A stretch of DNA of 64,000 nt from Erodium maritimum (GCA_963921825.1 OY997594.1:60001675-60065674); one strand, 5' to 3'. Shown: positions 1-11,929, counted from the first letter of the stretch. Made by a program: numbers and translations. The notes: generated from the letters alone by a model not told the origin.

Positions 1-605
1 CTACAGGCACGACATGGCCCGATTCTACCAGCACAGCAATTCCCAACTCTACAACACTACCAGGTTCGTAAATGTTCACAGTTTATATGTCTACGCTAGT
101 TATTCACATCCTACATGCATACTAGTTCTTTATCCGTTTTATTAAGGTTTCCCTATATGCATTCTTGTACGTCCATAATAAAGTGAGGTTCCGAGGTATT
201 TCCCTACCTCTCAATCTCTATCTGGATCTCCTAGCTGCTGACGTCCAGGCCTACCTCCGGTCTTCTCCACGATCAAGGTCAAAGCCTAACTTTAACAAAT
301 AAGGACGGTAATCAGTCCCGGTCCAGTCCGTAACAGTCCTCTAAATTATCAATTAAGTACTTGAATTTATCTGATTTAAATATTTTAAATTAATTAATTA
401 ATTAATTAACAAACTGTCCGGCCCGAGTCTGACCCAGATCCGACAAGAATCCGGAAATCGGATCCAAATCTAACCCGGATCTGAGTCCGGACCCGAACCT
501 GACCCGAGCGCGACCTAGACCCGATCTATACCCGGACCCAGACCCGACCTTGACCAGGATCCAGATTCGAACTCGAATTGGTCCTTAGCCCGGCCTGGCC
601 CGAAC
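1..605 (-). mobile_element. Inverted fragment of Tekay-type gypsy LTR
   Basis: Read on the minus strand, this stretch follows the same order of landmarks as the plus-strand LTR that starts near 609: the 'gtgctggtagaa..ggccatgtcgagcc' block, the 'cctagctgctgacgtcc' block, and the runs of 'gacccgagtctgac'-type GC-rich sequence. It continues past the left edge, so its full length is unknown. It abuts the plus-strand LTR head to head at about 605-609. No open frame of note is present. Confidence 0.7.
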
Positions 606-608
606 TCG

Positions 609-3024
609 AACTCGAATTGTTCGATTGGAACGTCGTTGGTTGGAAAAAGGGTTGAATTTTGGGCCAAATGCAAAAGAAAAAGAAAAAAATAATAAAATAA
701 AATAAAGGAAAAAGAGGAGAGGATGCAGACTTGGGTCGGGCCAGGCTCAGGCCCAACTCGCTGAGCCCAAGCCCAAACCAAGGCTCAGCCCAAGCCCTTT
801 TCCTAACCCTAGGAAGAACTGTTCATCTTCCTCACTCAGCGCACGATTCCCGAGGTGCCTCCTTCTCTGTCTCTCGCTATCTCTTCCTCTCGCTCTCTCG
901 ACACCTCACCGTCGGCGAGCCCTGCTACCGTTCGCGGTCTCAAAGCGAGCCACGCCAACACAGGACCGACGCTGAATCCCCCGTTGCCGAGCCCGTGTTC
1001 GGAACTGAACCACGCCGCCGGGCGTGTTACGCGAACCAGATCTAGTCGCCGCCGCCACCGGAAGCCTCGCGCGAGCTCTTTTCTTTCAGGCTCGATTCAC
1101 ACAGCGTCGAAGCCAGGGGAGTAGACCCAGGTGAGCGATGCGTCGACCGTTCTCCTTCCCCGACGTTCTCTTCCCTTTTCCGAGCTCCCCAACCGCCGGA
1201 CGCCGCTTCGTCGAAGACCAAACCCTCACCGGCGTTACCCTCGACCGAGCCAGACTCGAACAAGGACTGACTCGGCAAGGACTGACTCGGGCCAGGCTGG
1301 GCATCGAGCCAGGCTAGGCCTAGAGCCAGGTTGGGCCTTAGGCCAGGCCAGGCCAGGTCTCGGCCCAGGCTGTGCCCGGATCTGGTCAGGTCGGGTCTGG
1401 GGCCGGGTCTGAGTCGGGACTGGGTCGGGTCTCGGTCGGTTCTGGGTTCGGGTTTGGACCGGGTCTGGATCCGGGTCGGATTCGGTTTTAATTATTTAAT
1501 TTAATGAAATCAGATTTAATTGTTTATCAAATTTAAAGGACATAAGTGATAAATCAGAGGACTGATTCGGACTAAACCGGGACTGATTATCACCTTTACT
1601 TGTTAAAACCAAACTTTGACTTCGCCCGAGAAGACTGGAGGTTGGCCCGGACGTCAGCAGCTAGGAGATGTAGCTGTTTATTATGTTGAAGTAGGGAAAG
1701 TACCGAATACCGGTTTAATTACAGAAAGTTACTAGTATGCATGTTAGGAATAATAATAACTGGAAAGGTCCTAGTTGGCATATAGGATGTGATTCACTAG
1801 AATAACCGCTTTCAATTACTAAATAACCGGACGAGTCTTAGTGGGCATGTAGGATATGATTCAATAGATTAATCGCTTTCAAGATCTTGGGAAATTGCCA
1901 TGCTGGTAGAATGGCCATGTCGAGCCTTAGGATTGTGTGTTGGTTGATATGCATGATGATTGTTGTAATCGCTGTTTGAGAGTCTTAATAAGATTATTCG
2001 GTGTAGCATGTTGTAACTATGTGTGGGAAAGTGTGCCGTGTTTGATATGATGTGAATCCTGAGTTGTGGTATGATCGGGTGAGTGATAGACCGATTTGTG
2101 TGTTATGGTGAGTTGGCTCGGTTGGTATACCGTCGTCGAACTATGGTTTGTGATGCGTGTTATTCCCTTGATGCTCTGTGTTCCAAGAGGATGTGTGTCC
2201 GGTATGATACGTACACTGAGGGAGTATGTGGGTGTAGAGTATTCGAGGACGAGGACGGTGTGACCGTTACCCCGATGCTCTGCGGTTCGGGAAGACTTAC
2301 GACCGAGGTATGTGCCGGTCCGTTATGAGTGATGCCCCGATTCTCCGTGATGGGAAGACGTACGACCGAGGTATGTGTCGGTCCGGTACGTGTGAGGCCC
2401 TGATTCTACGTGACAGGAAGACGTCCGACGGAGGGATTTCCGGTCTGGGGTGTTACCCCGATTCTACGTGACGGGAAGATGTCGGGACCGATGCTTCGTG
2501 TTCCGGTACGATATAAATGGGACGGGGTGCGATAGCCGGAGATGTTGGGATTGGTTGTACTAAGTTGTGTATTGTTCTGTTGTGTGTGTTGTGCGTGCTG
2601 ATTGGCTTCGTGCGTTGTATTATTTATGATTTTGATCTTGCGAGGGTGATTAGTGGTTTGTACTTGTCCCGTAAACGTTGTTGATAGCTATGCTTTACTA
2701 GTATGACCTAATTAGATGGTTACTCGTGGTATTGAACTGACGTTCATAACCTTAACTACTTTTCCAACTGAGGGAAAGCTCACCCCTTACCTTGCTAGCG
2801 GGATTCTCGGAGTTGGGAATTGACGAGGGTCTTGGCTAGTGTCTAGAGACGTATTGTGTATTTAAAACTAAACACTGCTTTTACGTTTTACTTTTGAGCT
2901 GTTGACTCATTTGATCGGATTTTGGATTTCGTAGTACAAATTCAGGGCTTATTTCTTTTAAATTGTCTTTATTTATCTAAGTTCACGTCTTAAGTCCGGT
3001 CAAAACCGGATTTGGGGCGTGACA
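609..3024 (+). mobile_element. Tekay-type gypsy LTR A (5' end missing)
   Basis: It ends in ggggcgtgaca and is followed directly by an initiator-Met tRNA primer-binding site, so it is the 5' LTR of a plus-strand element. From about 609 it matches the sequence just inside LTR B ('ttgttcgatt.. aacgtcgttggttgg'), but it lacks the first ~39 bases (tgtaaagaccgcc...) seen at 9148. A TATA-like tataaat lies near 2515. Small frames at 731-1412 and 2083-2328 are LTR sequence, not genes. Confidence 0.85.
2272..2510 (+). repeat. ~62-bp tandem repeat inside LTR A, four copies
   Basis: Four imperfect copies start near 2272, 2334, 2398 and 2456. Each runs 'ccccgattct.cgtgacgggaagacgt.cgaccgaggtatgtgccggtcc'. 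The same array is present in LTR B at about 10402-10620, so it is an inherited LTR feature. LTR C carries only related, more diverged pieces. Confidence 0.7.
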
Positions 3025-3027
3025 ATT

Positions 3028-3040
3028 TGGTATCAGAGCC
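3028..3040 (+). other. Primer-binding site, initiator Met tRNA
   Basis: tggtatcagagcc lies three bases after the LTR end (…gtgaca|att). This is the standard primer-binding site of plant LTR retrotransposons, complementary to the 3' end of initiator tRNA-Met. Confidence 0.9.
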
Positions 3041-3678
3041 TGGTTCCATTTTGAAATCGTTTTTTTTTCAAAACCTCGTACCGTACGTCAATTATGTGGG
3101 TAGAGTTGGGTCGTTAAGTTACCGTGTGTCGGTCACGCAAGTTGGAGATGTCCTACGCATAGAAGCGAGACTGAAGTAGTCTCGGGTTAGTGGTTTGTCC
3201 GGTCTAAGTACCGTGTGCTTTTGGTCAACCTGTGTAGTTGGTGTTATTGTTTGAGTTAAACTGTTTTCCTTGTGTGGACTTGGCCAGACGGTAAGAGTGG
3301 AATTACCGTGACCCGAGGTGTAAAGTTCAGATAAATTGTTGTGGGCTCAAAGTGTGATTGAGTGCTGGGTGCAGGTGGTAATTGGTTGTCCCGCATAAGC
3401 GGATGGTTAGCTTAATTTATGAATGGGTCATGCCCGATTCTCTGCAGAAACTGAAGTGTATGTACCATCACGATTTAGCTATAGGGGCCACTGTAGCCGG
3501 ACGTGAATGGGGGGGTGTCAAGTGATTACAACGCAATTCGGGGACGCCTGAACCAGGTTGTAACGACGCGATGTCAACATGAATGTTATGTTAGAAAGAG
3601 GACGTGTTAAGAAATTGAAACTGAGTCTATGTTGTACGTGTGGATTTGAGGTGTGGTTTAAACAATAGTCTATGTGAC

Positions 3679-5250
3679 TTTTTTTTGATAAGCAAAGAGA
3701 ATTTATTAGGCAAACGTTCTACAAGAAAGTAAAACGATGCAAGAAAAACGATCCTTAAAAGGACTTTTTCCCCAAACCGATACAAGCATAAGAAAAATAG
3801 AAAACAAAAACAGAACAAGGAGCAAACTAAACAGAGTACCGTCCTCCTTGCCTACTTCCTATCCGGATTCAAGCAAAGAAATCGGTTAGTAATCAGAATA
3901 GGAGTTGATTTTCCTGGAGTCACTTCCGGAGTAACCTCAATCTCGCTATCCTCGAAATCCTCCTCAGCCTCAACCTGCTATGGGAATTTAAAACCTGGGG
4001 ATTTAGCAACAGTCTTCTTCACATATCGCTTGCTAAAACTCCACGAACCTTCTTTATTTTGTTTAGCAATATCAATAGTGAAACCTCCCACAGGACCCCC
4101 TTTATCAGCCGATGTTTTGGCTCTTGTCTGGTAAAAAACAGTTGGAGGAGCTGTCTTTTTTGGCTGTCCTTTTTTTGGACGACCACGTTTCTTTGGAACC
4201 TCTACGTGAATAAGTTCTTTACTCAAAAGAATCTCTTTCCATGGACTAACTTGAGAACCGAATTCCATAATTGATTCTCCACCCCGAGACTGACAAACTT
4301 GCGTATCTAAAACCGAGCCCATATTGACATTCGGACCCAAATCGGCAACAATGCGTTTAAAAACGTCGAAAAATCTCGGATCGTTGGCCGAATTCTGGGC
4401 ACTTGGGCCCAGGTCAGTGTATGAATCCTTGCTGGCTATAGGAGCGTGATCCAAACTAATTTTTTGGGTTGTCTGAGTTGGTCCAAAAGCAGCCAAATTC
4501 CCTGGCCCACACTCAAGCCCAGAAGGGAAAATCTTACGTATCGGCTCACTCACCTTGTCTTCTCCACCATGCGGTTCAGCATGCGATTCAGAATCCTGCC
4601 TTGATCGCGTCTTCTCCAAAACAGGAAATCGATTCAAAGAAACAATAATCACGGGGGCGGTGATTACGGGTGTAGATACAGGAAAATCGGGCGACGAAAT
4701 AGGAATTTCCGAAACAGGGAATTCTGAAGATACTGGCGTTACTCGATTGATTCCCTAAGGATTCAGTAATCCCTCCTTCGATTTTGCAGAAGCTGCGCAC
4801 GCAGAGTCAGCAGCAACGCCGTCCGGAGGAGCTCGTCGTAGAAGGTCCGCCTCCATCGAGCCAGAAGTTGTGCCGTCTGTGATGCTCTGTTTTGAAGGTA
4901 AAAAAATAGGGGCAATAGGTGCGACTGCGCGTCCACTCTGTTCCGATACCGGCCAAGCAATTTCTACCAATAACTGATATCCGTTCAGTTTGAAACCGTT
5001 AAGCACCTCTATAGCCCGTAAAGCCGACTCTTTGTATTTGAACTCTGCGAATCCAAAATACCAACCTTTCCGGTTTGGTTTCCTTAGAACCTCGACTGAA
5101 AGAATATCACCAAACACACCCAGCGAATCCCGTACCCACTCCGGTGAGGTTTCAAAAGGTAGGTTGTAGATAAATACCTTACAACCTTTGTCCGCATCCA
5201 CCATCGGCAACACTGAGCGAGTCGAATCAACAAGACCAGCCCCCTGTTGT
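3679..5250 (-). mobile_element. LINE fragment: ORF1 joined directly to 3' tail
   Basis: On the minus strand this runs from an open ORF1 reading frame (from about 5245) to a 3' end 'gcttatcaaaaaaaa' (poly-T on the plus strand at 3679-3686), the usual tail of plant L1 retroposons. ORF2 (endonuclease and reverse transcriptase) is absent between ORF1 and the tail. It interrupts the leader of the gypsy element, so it inserted later. A target duplication is not clear; tatgtgactt and tgtatgactt at the two edges are only suggestive. Confidence 0.65.
3978..5204 (-). pseudogene. LINE ORF1 protein with RRM domain, one stop codon
   Basis: Translation from ATG 5204 gives an RNA-recognition motif in the first ~85 residues: RNP2-like VFIYNLPFE, and an RNP1-like segment around GWYFGFAEFKY. 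A Ser/Pro-rich linker and a basic C-terminal half follow, with an AT-hook-like KKRGRPKKG core at 4167-4193. A TAG at 4755-4757 is the only interruption; 4652-3978 continues in the same frame to the natural stop. The intact product would be about 408 residues. RRM-type ORF1 proteins are known from some plant L1 clades, where ORF1 binds the element RNA. A host RRM gene is unlikely, given the missing introns and the poly(A)-type tail downstream. Confidence 0.65.
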
Positions 5251-5515
5251 GAACGCAGCCTGTATGACTTATGTGTGAATTGTTGCTGAGTGTGAAACTG
5301 TGTGTAACCTTGTTATTTAAGTGTATAATCTCTACGACGCACTAGTGTGCGGACTTCTCTGCTGTGTGCTATTGGGTGACTATACTATAGTGAGTATATT
5401 ATTACTATAAGTACTACTGTTGTGGACTATGTGTGGCGTTAGTTATTCTAAGCGCGTCGTTCTTTTCGAGTTAAGAAACTGAACTTGTGCGTTATCCGTG
5501 CAGTGGATTTACGAC

Positions 5516-6677
5516 ATGGCCCGAACTTACGCTCCACAAGGCACGAGGGGACGACCCGCTAGAGGCCGAGGACGATCATCGACCGTTGGGTCGGCAGGAG
5601 CGACTAGTGCCCAGGGTGCAACCGCTGGGGGGCACGAGGGGGTTGAGGCTACCCAGGCGGCAGCTCTAGAGGAGCTGACACGCACTGTTCAGGGTTTGGT
5701 AGCAGCCTTTGCCCAGAGAGAGGCCACAGCTCTTACATCGGAGGGTGCACCTGCTGCTATGGTAGTGACCACTGAGGGACCGAGTCAGGTCTATAGCTAC
5801 ACCGCACAGGCGCTGCGAGACTTGCGCAGGCTAGGCATACATGTGTTTTCCAGGGAGCCAGACCCCGAGGCAGCCGAGAGATGGCTGGAGCGGATCACCC
5901 GCAACCTGGATACATCAGGGATCCGGAACGGTAGCTTGAGAGTATCCTTCTCAGATTTCCATCTGGAGGGAGAGGCCTACAATTTGTGGCGGCGCGAGTA
6001 GGCGCGAGTGGGAGATGACTTTGCGCTGTTCGGACATCGTTTTCTTGAGCAGTACTTTCCTCAGTCGGTACTGGACGACAGGCGTCAGTAGTTCCTGGAG
6101 CTGCGACAGGAGCGACTATCAGTGTCCGAGTACAAGGCGAGGTTCACCTCCCTATCTCGTTTTGCTCAGGAGATGGTTCAGATGGAGACTCTCCGATGCT
6201 GACGTTTCGAGGGAGGGCTTCGCCCTGCGATCGCAGACAGGGAGGACCCAGGTATACCCTGATCTGGTGGATCAGGCCTTGGTTATGAAGCGACGCTTCT
6301 GTGAAACAGCTAGGGCTCGGGCGGTCAGACCGAGGTCGAGAAGCTTTCTGAGGTCATCCGAGACTCAGGATCCGAGGAGGCAAAGGACCTCGGGATTGTT
6401 TCAGCCTTAGACCCAGTTGAGATGACCGCGACAGGTTGGGTCGGTGGCTTCTGTTGGACCTTCCATTGGAGGACGCACGTGCTACGGGTGTGGGCTACCG
6501 GGTCACATGGCTCGATACTGTCCGGGGAGCAGCGCACCAGTGTACCTTCCGACGGGTAGACCTGAGGAGAGGTCGAGTATCGGGCCACCGCTTTGTCGCC
6601 GGTGCGGTCGGCTAGGACACTTCAGTTCCAGGTGTCCCGATCGAATTTTGGAGGTGTCGGCCCTGCGACCACAATAG
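5516..6677 (+). pseudogene. gypsy gag remnant with two zinc knuckles
   Basis: The first ~160 codons from ATG 5516 are open. They show the typical Tekay gag start (basic RGRPARGRGR segment) and a capsid-like segment 'AERWLERITRNLDTSG…VSFSDFHLEGEAYNLW'. A TAG at 5999-6001 and later frameshifts break the frame. Capsid sequence continues in other frames (…RFLEQYFPQSV near 6035, …SEYKARFTSL near 6125). At 6478-6650 two CX2CX4HX4C knuckles are visible, CYGCGLPGHMARYC and CRRCGRLGHFSSRC, which would bind element RNA. The gene cannot make a full Gag. Confidence 0.75.
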
Positions 6678-7667
6678 TCGCAGACTGGGAAGTCACCACA
6701 GTTCCAGCAACGTCAGGCTCAGACGCAGAGAGCTCCGTGGCAGGCAGCGAGCGCGCTAGCGCCGAGTTAGAGAGCTGCGTAGCAGGTGGCACTTTCACCA
6801 CCCCCGAGAGGAGGACCTCAAGTACCGCATGGCAGGGTCTATGCGGTCGCCGATTCACGGGCGGAGAGACAGGATTCCGATCATGAGGACATCAAGTATC
6901 GCTCATAGTTTCGAGCACGTTTTGGATTTGAGGACATCACGGGTCATGGGACTAGCGAGAGTCCGGGAGTTGCTCTTGTTTTGACATTAGAGACGTACTT
7001 TCTATTTTAAGACTTGTATTTGACTCGTTTTGGATTTATTACTATTAGTTTTGGAACAGCTTCTGAACTTTTACTTCGTGTAAGTCGTTAATCTATTATT
7101 TCTTAGTTCGCGCCCCGAGTTCAGCCAAGTACGAATGTTGGGATGGAATTTAGAATTTTGTACCTAGGCACGCTAGCTGGGGGTGCGGCGGTGTCGACTA
7201 GTGTCAGTCGTGAATGAGGAAGTAGAATAACAAACTATTATCTTTCTTAATAACCTTTCCATACTGGACTTCCCTTCTTCAAGCGTGTTGAGAGAGTTAA
7301 GAGAACCAGAATTGATAAGTATCAAGCATTCCTCGATTTTTTATAAGCGATAAGTGCCCGAGTGGCAGAGGATCGCAGGAATACTAGTACGCAGCCAGAT
7401 CAGCCAGGAGGGATGGCCGAGTGACGACGAGACCAGAGTGGCCCAGCGAAAGCGTGGCGGGCCCATTACCCACAGGCATCGCACTCTTCCGTTTTTCTTT
7501 ACACTTGATGAGACGTGGGGGTCTAAGAGTAGAACCTTGATTCGTTCCTTGTGTCTTGACACCCCGGCTAAGTACGTTGTAATTTGACGAGTGTCTGTCG
7601 TACGTGTGAGAGTAGAGTAATTGACCGCCCCTTTTCTTAGTAACTCTTTGTGTTGAACTTGACAACT

Positions 7668-8165
7668 TTCGATGTCATCCTGGGGATGGACTGACTCTCA
7701 AGACGCGGGGTGTCGATCGATTGTGACCGGCGACCGCTGACAGTGCGATGACACCCCAACCGTTACTTATGTACAGGCAGTAGGTGCGAAGTTTGGATCG
7801 ATGCACATCGGTTGTGAAAAAAACCAGCGTTCCACGAGGACTAATACGACCCCTACGAGAGCACGGTAAAAGTGAGAGCACCGTTTGATGGAGTCCGGAG
7901 ATAGTTAGCCGAGTGCGACTACCACAACGCTTTAAGGCCAGTAACATTATGGGACCGTACGAAGGGTTGTATGGTAGGATGGGTCAATTGCCCAAGCAGG
8001 GTGCAGTTGAGGATTAAAAGTTAGCCATTGTAGTCCCGAGTTGCTCGAGAGGCGACTGAAGGGTCGCGTGGATCGTGAACGATTAAGAACCGCATAGAGT
8101 CGACGCGGAAGCGCGAGGATGAGGTACGCGCGAGGTATCCAAGGCCGTTCGGTCCCTGAGGAAAC
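7668..8165 (+). pseudogene. Traces of gypsy protease and integrase C-terminus
   Basis: At 7668-7694 the frame reads FDVILGMD followed by TGA. This is the conserved FDVILGMDWL block after the gypsy aspartic protease, with Trp changed to stop. Near 7948-8165, words such as 'YEGLYGRM' and a tail reading REREDEVRARYP..FGP resemble the integrase region and the end of a Tekay polyprotein (compare 11798-11879). What lies between them in a working element (reverse transcriptase, RNase H) is missing. Confidence 0.5.
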
Positions 8166-8499
8166 GATAATTGTAGTGTCTTCAGTCTTGTGGTACTTTG
8201 GATGGAACGACTTATCTTTGCTTTGATTGGTAGTATGTGAGCGAGTGTCGACGGTAAACGCGATATCACTGGTTGAGTCACCTTCGATGATCGATCATGA
8301 CTGTGTGTTACCTCTTGTGGAGTGTCGTCATAGTAAGGTCTGACAAGTTGGAGTCTCGAGGTGCGCACGCCTTCCGACAAGATGTTGATAAGATGTATTG
8401 TCGCTCCGGACCGTACATCAGTGTGAGATCCTACGTCAGGATGGTTGTGATTGCGTGTCAATTCCTTGTTTTATCATGTTTGGTTGGTCGTGACGTAAT

Positions 8500-8815
8500 T
8501 GTGGTTGGGGTCTGACGTAGATTGTCCGAGTAACGGTCGTGGTCCCACGTATGCGCGGTTCCCCGTGTGTTGTGCCGATATGATGCCTACCTCGAAGGAG
8601 TATGCAGGCGTAGGACATCTAGACCGACGGATTTCCTGGAAGACATCTACGCTGATGCTGTTCCAGTGTGATTTATTGTAATTGTGCCCCGACGGATTTC
8701 TGGGAAGATATTCAGACCAATGTTGTGTGTTTCGGTGTGATACGCTGGAGTCGGACGGGGGACAGTCGACGGAGCCGGGAACATCGGTACGGGACGTGGG
8801 CTTAATTTATCGTAT
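8500..8815 (+). mobile_element. Misplaced gypsy LTR-like block
   Basis: It shares landmark phrases with LTR C at 13800-14120: 'gtggt(t)ccacgtatgcgcggt', 'atgatgcctac.tcga.g.agtatgc.ggtgtaggacatctag.ccgac', 'gggaagatat', 'gtacgggacgtg'. It sits inside the internal region, far from either end, so it is either a nested LTR fragment or the product of recombination between copies. 8166-8500 and 8816-9105 hold no gene that I can support. Confidence 0.5.
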
Positions 8816-9123
8816 GTTGTTGCACGATACGTAAATAAGGGAAGTGGGTAGTTGAGGAAAAGTGTCGGTGTGTCGGATCCGTTTTAAGTGCGACGTGAGA
8901 AAGGTCCCGATATGATACCTATACCGAAGGACGATTCCGGTATAGGATATCTTGACCAAGGTTGCGTGTGCGGGCACGAGGTCTCTACCGATGGAAGATT
9001 CCGGTATCGAAGATCTGGTTTTTGTATCCCAACGAGTTTGGTTGTTGATGGACTGGGAGTTTTTAATCGGACATTCTTTAAAGCAGGATTAAGTGGAGTA
9101 CGCTCGTTTTAAATTTTGAGGAC

Positions 9124-9147
9124 GAAATTATTTTAAGGGGGGTAGAC
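9124..9147 (+). other. Polypurine tract before LTR B
   Basis: The sequence 'gaaattattttaaggggggtagac' immediately precedes the LTR start tgtaaag. The equivalent site before LTR C reads 'gaaattcttttatgggggtagac'. This is where plus-strand DNA synthesis would begin. Confidence 0.8.
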
Positions 9148-11190
9148 TGTAAAGACCGCCCCGGTTAAAAGAATTAGTATTTAAAATTGTTCGATTGAAA
9201 CGTCGTTGGTTGGAAAACGGGTTGAATTTTGGGCCAAATGCAAAAGAAAAAGAAAACAAAAAAAGGAAAAAGAGGAGAGGAAGCAAGGCCTTTTCCTAAC
9301 CCTAGGAAGAACAGTTTATCTTCCTCACTCAGCGCACGATTCCCGAGGCGCCTCCCTCTATCTCTCGCTCGACGCCTCACCGCCGTCGAGCCCTGCTACC
9401 GTTCCCGGTCTCGAAGCGAGCCACGCCGACACAAGACCGACGCTGAAGCCCCCGTTGCCGAGCCCGTGTCCGGAACTGAACCACGCCGCCGAGCGTGTTA
9501 CGCGAACTAGATCTTGTCGCCGCCGCCGCCAGAAGCCTCGCACGAGCTCTCCTCTTACGGGCTCGATTCACACAGCGCCGGAGCCAGGGGAGTAGACCCA
9601 GGTGAGCGATGCATCGGCCGTTCTCCTTCCCCGACCTTCTCTTCCCTTTTCCGAGCTCCCCAGCCGCCAGACTTAAGTGATAAATTAAAGGACTGAGTCG
9701 GACTAAAGCGAGACTGATTATCACCTTTACTTGTTAAAACCAGACTTTGACTTCGTTCGAGAAGACCAGAGGTAGGCCCGGACGTCAGTAGCTAGGAGAC
9801 TTAGCTGTTTATTCCGTTGAGGTAGGGAAATTACCGAATACCGGTTTAATTACGAAAAGTTACTAGTATGCATGTTAGGAATAATAATAACCAGAAAGGT
9901 CCTAGTTGACATATAGGATGTGATTCACTAGAATAATCGCTTTCAATTACTAACTAACCGGACGAGTCTTAGTGGGCATGTAGGATGTGATTCACTAGAT
10001 TAATCGCTTTCAAGATCTTGGGAAATTGTCGTGCTGGTAGAATGGCCATGTCGAGCCTTAGGATTGCATGTTGGTTGATATGCATGATGTTTGCTGTAAT
10101 CGTTGTTTGAGAGTCTGAATAAGATTATTCGGTGTAGCATGTTGTAACTAGGTGTGGGCAAGTGTGCCGTGTTTGATATGATGGGAATCCTAAGTTGTGA
10201 TATGATCGGGTGAGTGATAGACCGATTTGTGTGTTATGGTGAGTTGGCTCGGTTGGTATACCGTGGTTGAACTATGGTTTGTGATGTGTGTTATTCCCTT
10301 GATGCTCTGTGTTCGAAGAGGATGTGTGTCCGGTATGATACCTACACTGAGGGAGTACGCCGGTGTAGAGTATTCGGGGACGAGGACGATGTGACTGTTA
10401 CCCCGATACTCAGCGGTTCGGGAAGACTTACGACCGAGTTATGTGCCGGTCCGTTATGAGTGATGCCCCGATTCTCCGTGACGGGAAGACGTACGACCGA
10501 GGTATGTGCCAGTCCGGTACACATGAGGACCTGATTCTACGTGACAGGAAGACGTCCGACTGAGGGATTTCCGGTCTGGGATGTTACCCCGATCTACGTG
10601 ACGAGAAGATGTCGGGATCGATGCTTCGTGTTCTGGTACGATATAAATGGGACGGGGTGCGGTAGCCGGAGATGTTGGGATTGGTTGTACTAAGTTGTGT
10701 ATTGTTCTGCTGTGTGTGATGTGCGTGTTGATTGGCTTCGTGCGTGTATTATTTGTGATTTTGATCTTGCGAGGGTGATTAGTGATTGGTACTTGTCCCG
10801 TGGAAGTTGTTGATAGCTATGATTTACTAGTATGCCCTAATTGGACGGTTACTCGTGGTATTGAACCACGTTCATAACCTTAACTATTTTTCCTACTGAG
10901 CGAAAGCTCACCCCTTACCTTATTGATTTTCAGGTGTTGAGCGGGATCAGTGTTAGTGGGATTCTCGGAGTTTTGAACTGACGAGGGCCTTGGCTAGTGT
11001 CTAGAGACGTATTGTGTATTTAAAACTAAACACTGCTTTTACGTTTTACTTTTGAGCTGTTGACTCACTTGATCGGATTTTGGATTTCGTAGTACTATTT
11101 CAAGGCTTATTTCTTTTAAATTGTCTTTATTTATTTATTTATCTAAGTTCACGTCTCGAGTCCGGTCAAAACCAGATTTGGGGCGTGACA
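9148..11190 (+). mobile_element. Tekay-type gypsy LTR B
   Basis: Starts tgtaaagaccgcccc and ends ggggcgtgaca, preceded by a polypurine tract. It is 2043 bp. It lacks about 340 bp of the GC-rich 'gggtctgg' segment present in LTR A at roughly 1200-1540, joining …cagccgccag to acttaagtga near 9671. The ~62-bp tandem repeat is at about 10402-10620. Frames at 9206-9724 and 10274-10459 are LTR sequence. Confidence 0.85.
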
Positions 11191-11879
11191 CGTGGGAGGA
11201 GCACTTACCGCTAGCGGAGTTTGCCTACAACAACAGCTTCCAGGCCAGTATTGGGATGGCACCGTTTGAGGCGTTGTATGGTAGGCCGTGCAGATCGCCC
11301 GTGTGTTGGGCAGAGGTGGGAGACCAGAGTCTACTCGGCCTGGAGATTGTCCAGGAGACGACCGAGAAGGTCACACTGATTCAGGATCGATTGAGGACCG
11401 CGCAGAGTCGCCAGAAGAGTTATGCAGATAGACGACGCATGCCTCTTGAGTTTTCAGTTGGTGATCATGTGTTTCTGAGGGTGAGCCCAAAGAAGGGCCT
11501 AGTGCGGTTCAACCGTGGCGGAGGCAAGTTGGCCTCGCGGTTTATCAGACCTTTTGAGATCTTGGGCAGAGTTGGAGTCGTAGCTTACCGCCCTGCATTG
11601 CCACCGGAGCTTGGGAATATGCATAACGTTTTCCACGTTTCCCAACTGCGGAAGTACACTGCGGATCCCTCCCACATGATTGAGTGGACAGACATCGAGG
11701 TGGTTGAGGATGTGTTGTATGAGGAACAAGCAGTAAGGATTCTGGATAGGCGAGAGAAGGCCTTGCGGAGCAGGACTATCCCATTAGTGCGAGTGTAGTG
11801 GAAGCGCCACGGAGCAGAGTCGACTTGGGAGCGCGAGGATGAGGTTCGTGCGAAGTACCCCAGTCTGTTCGACCCTTGA
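11191..11879 (+). pseudogene. gypsy integrase C-terminus plus chromodomain-type tail
   Basis: The frame opens abruptly inside the integrase (WEEHLPLAEFAYNNSFQAS) right after LTR B, with no upstream pol. It continues through FEALYGRPCRSPVCW, the GPY/F-like region (FNRGGGKLASRFIRPFEIL) and VFHVSQLRKY into a chromodomain-like tail typical of Tekay/Del elements (VLYEEQAVRILDRREKALR). A TAG at 11796-11798 replaces the Leu codon of the usual V-L-W-x-x-H; the natural end …EREDEVRAKYPSLFDP follows at 11799-11879. It is the 3' end of a second element that uses LTR C as its 3' LTR. Confidence 0.8.
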
Positions 11880-11929
11880 GGTGCGTCTGTTTTAAATTTC
11901 GAGGACGAAATTCTTTTATGGGGGTAGAC

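Larger units (their letters stand above)
3024..9147 (+). mobile_element. Decayed internal region of gypsy element 1
   Basis: It lies between LTR A and LTR B in the same orientation. It holds a primer-binding site, an untranslated leader (3041-3678 and about 5250-5515), a LINE insertion (3679-5250), gag remnants (5516-6677), traces of protease and integrase, a misplaced LTR-like block, and a polypurine tract. Reverse transcriptase and RNase H are not recognisable. Leader stretches 3041-3678 and 5250-5515 have no gene. 6680-7660 holds nothing I can identify beyond weak LTR-like words. The element cannot be autonomous. Confidence 0.75.

Noticed and set aside
1042-1412. Overlapping frames on both strands near 1042-1412
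   Set aside because: They are products of GC-rich 'gggtctgg'-type LTR sequence, with no domain and no conservation of frame in LTR B.
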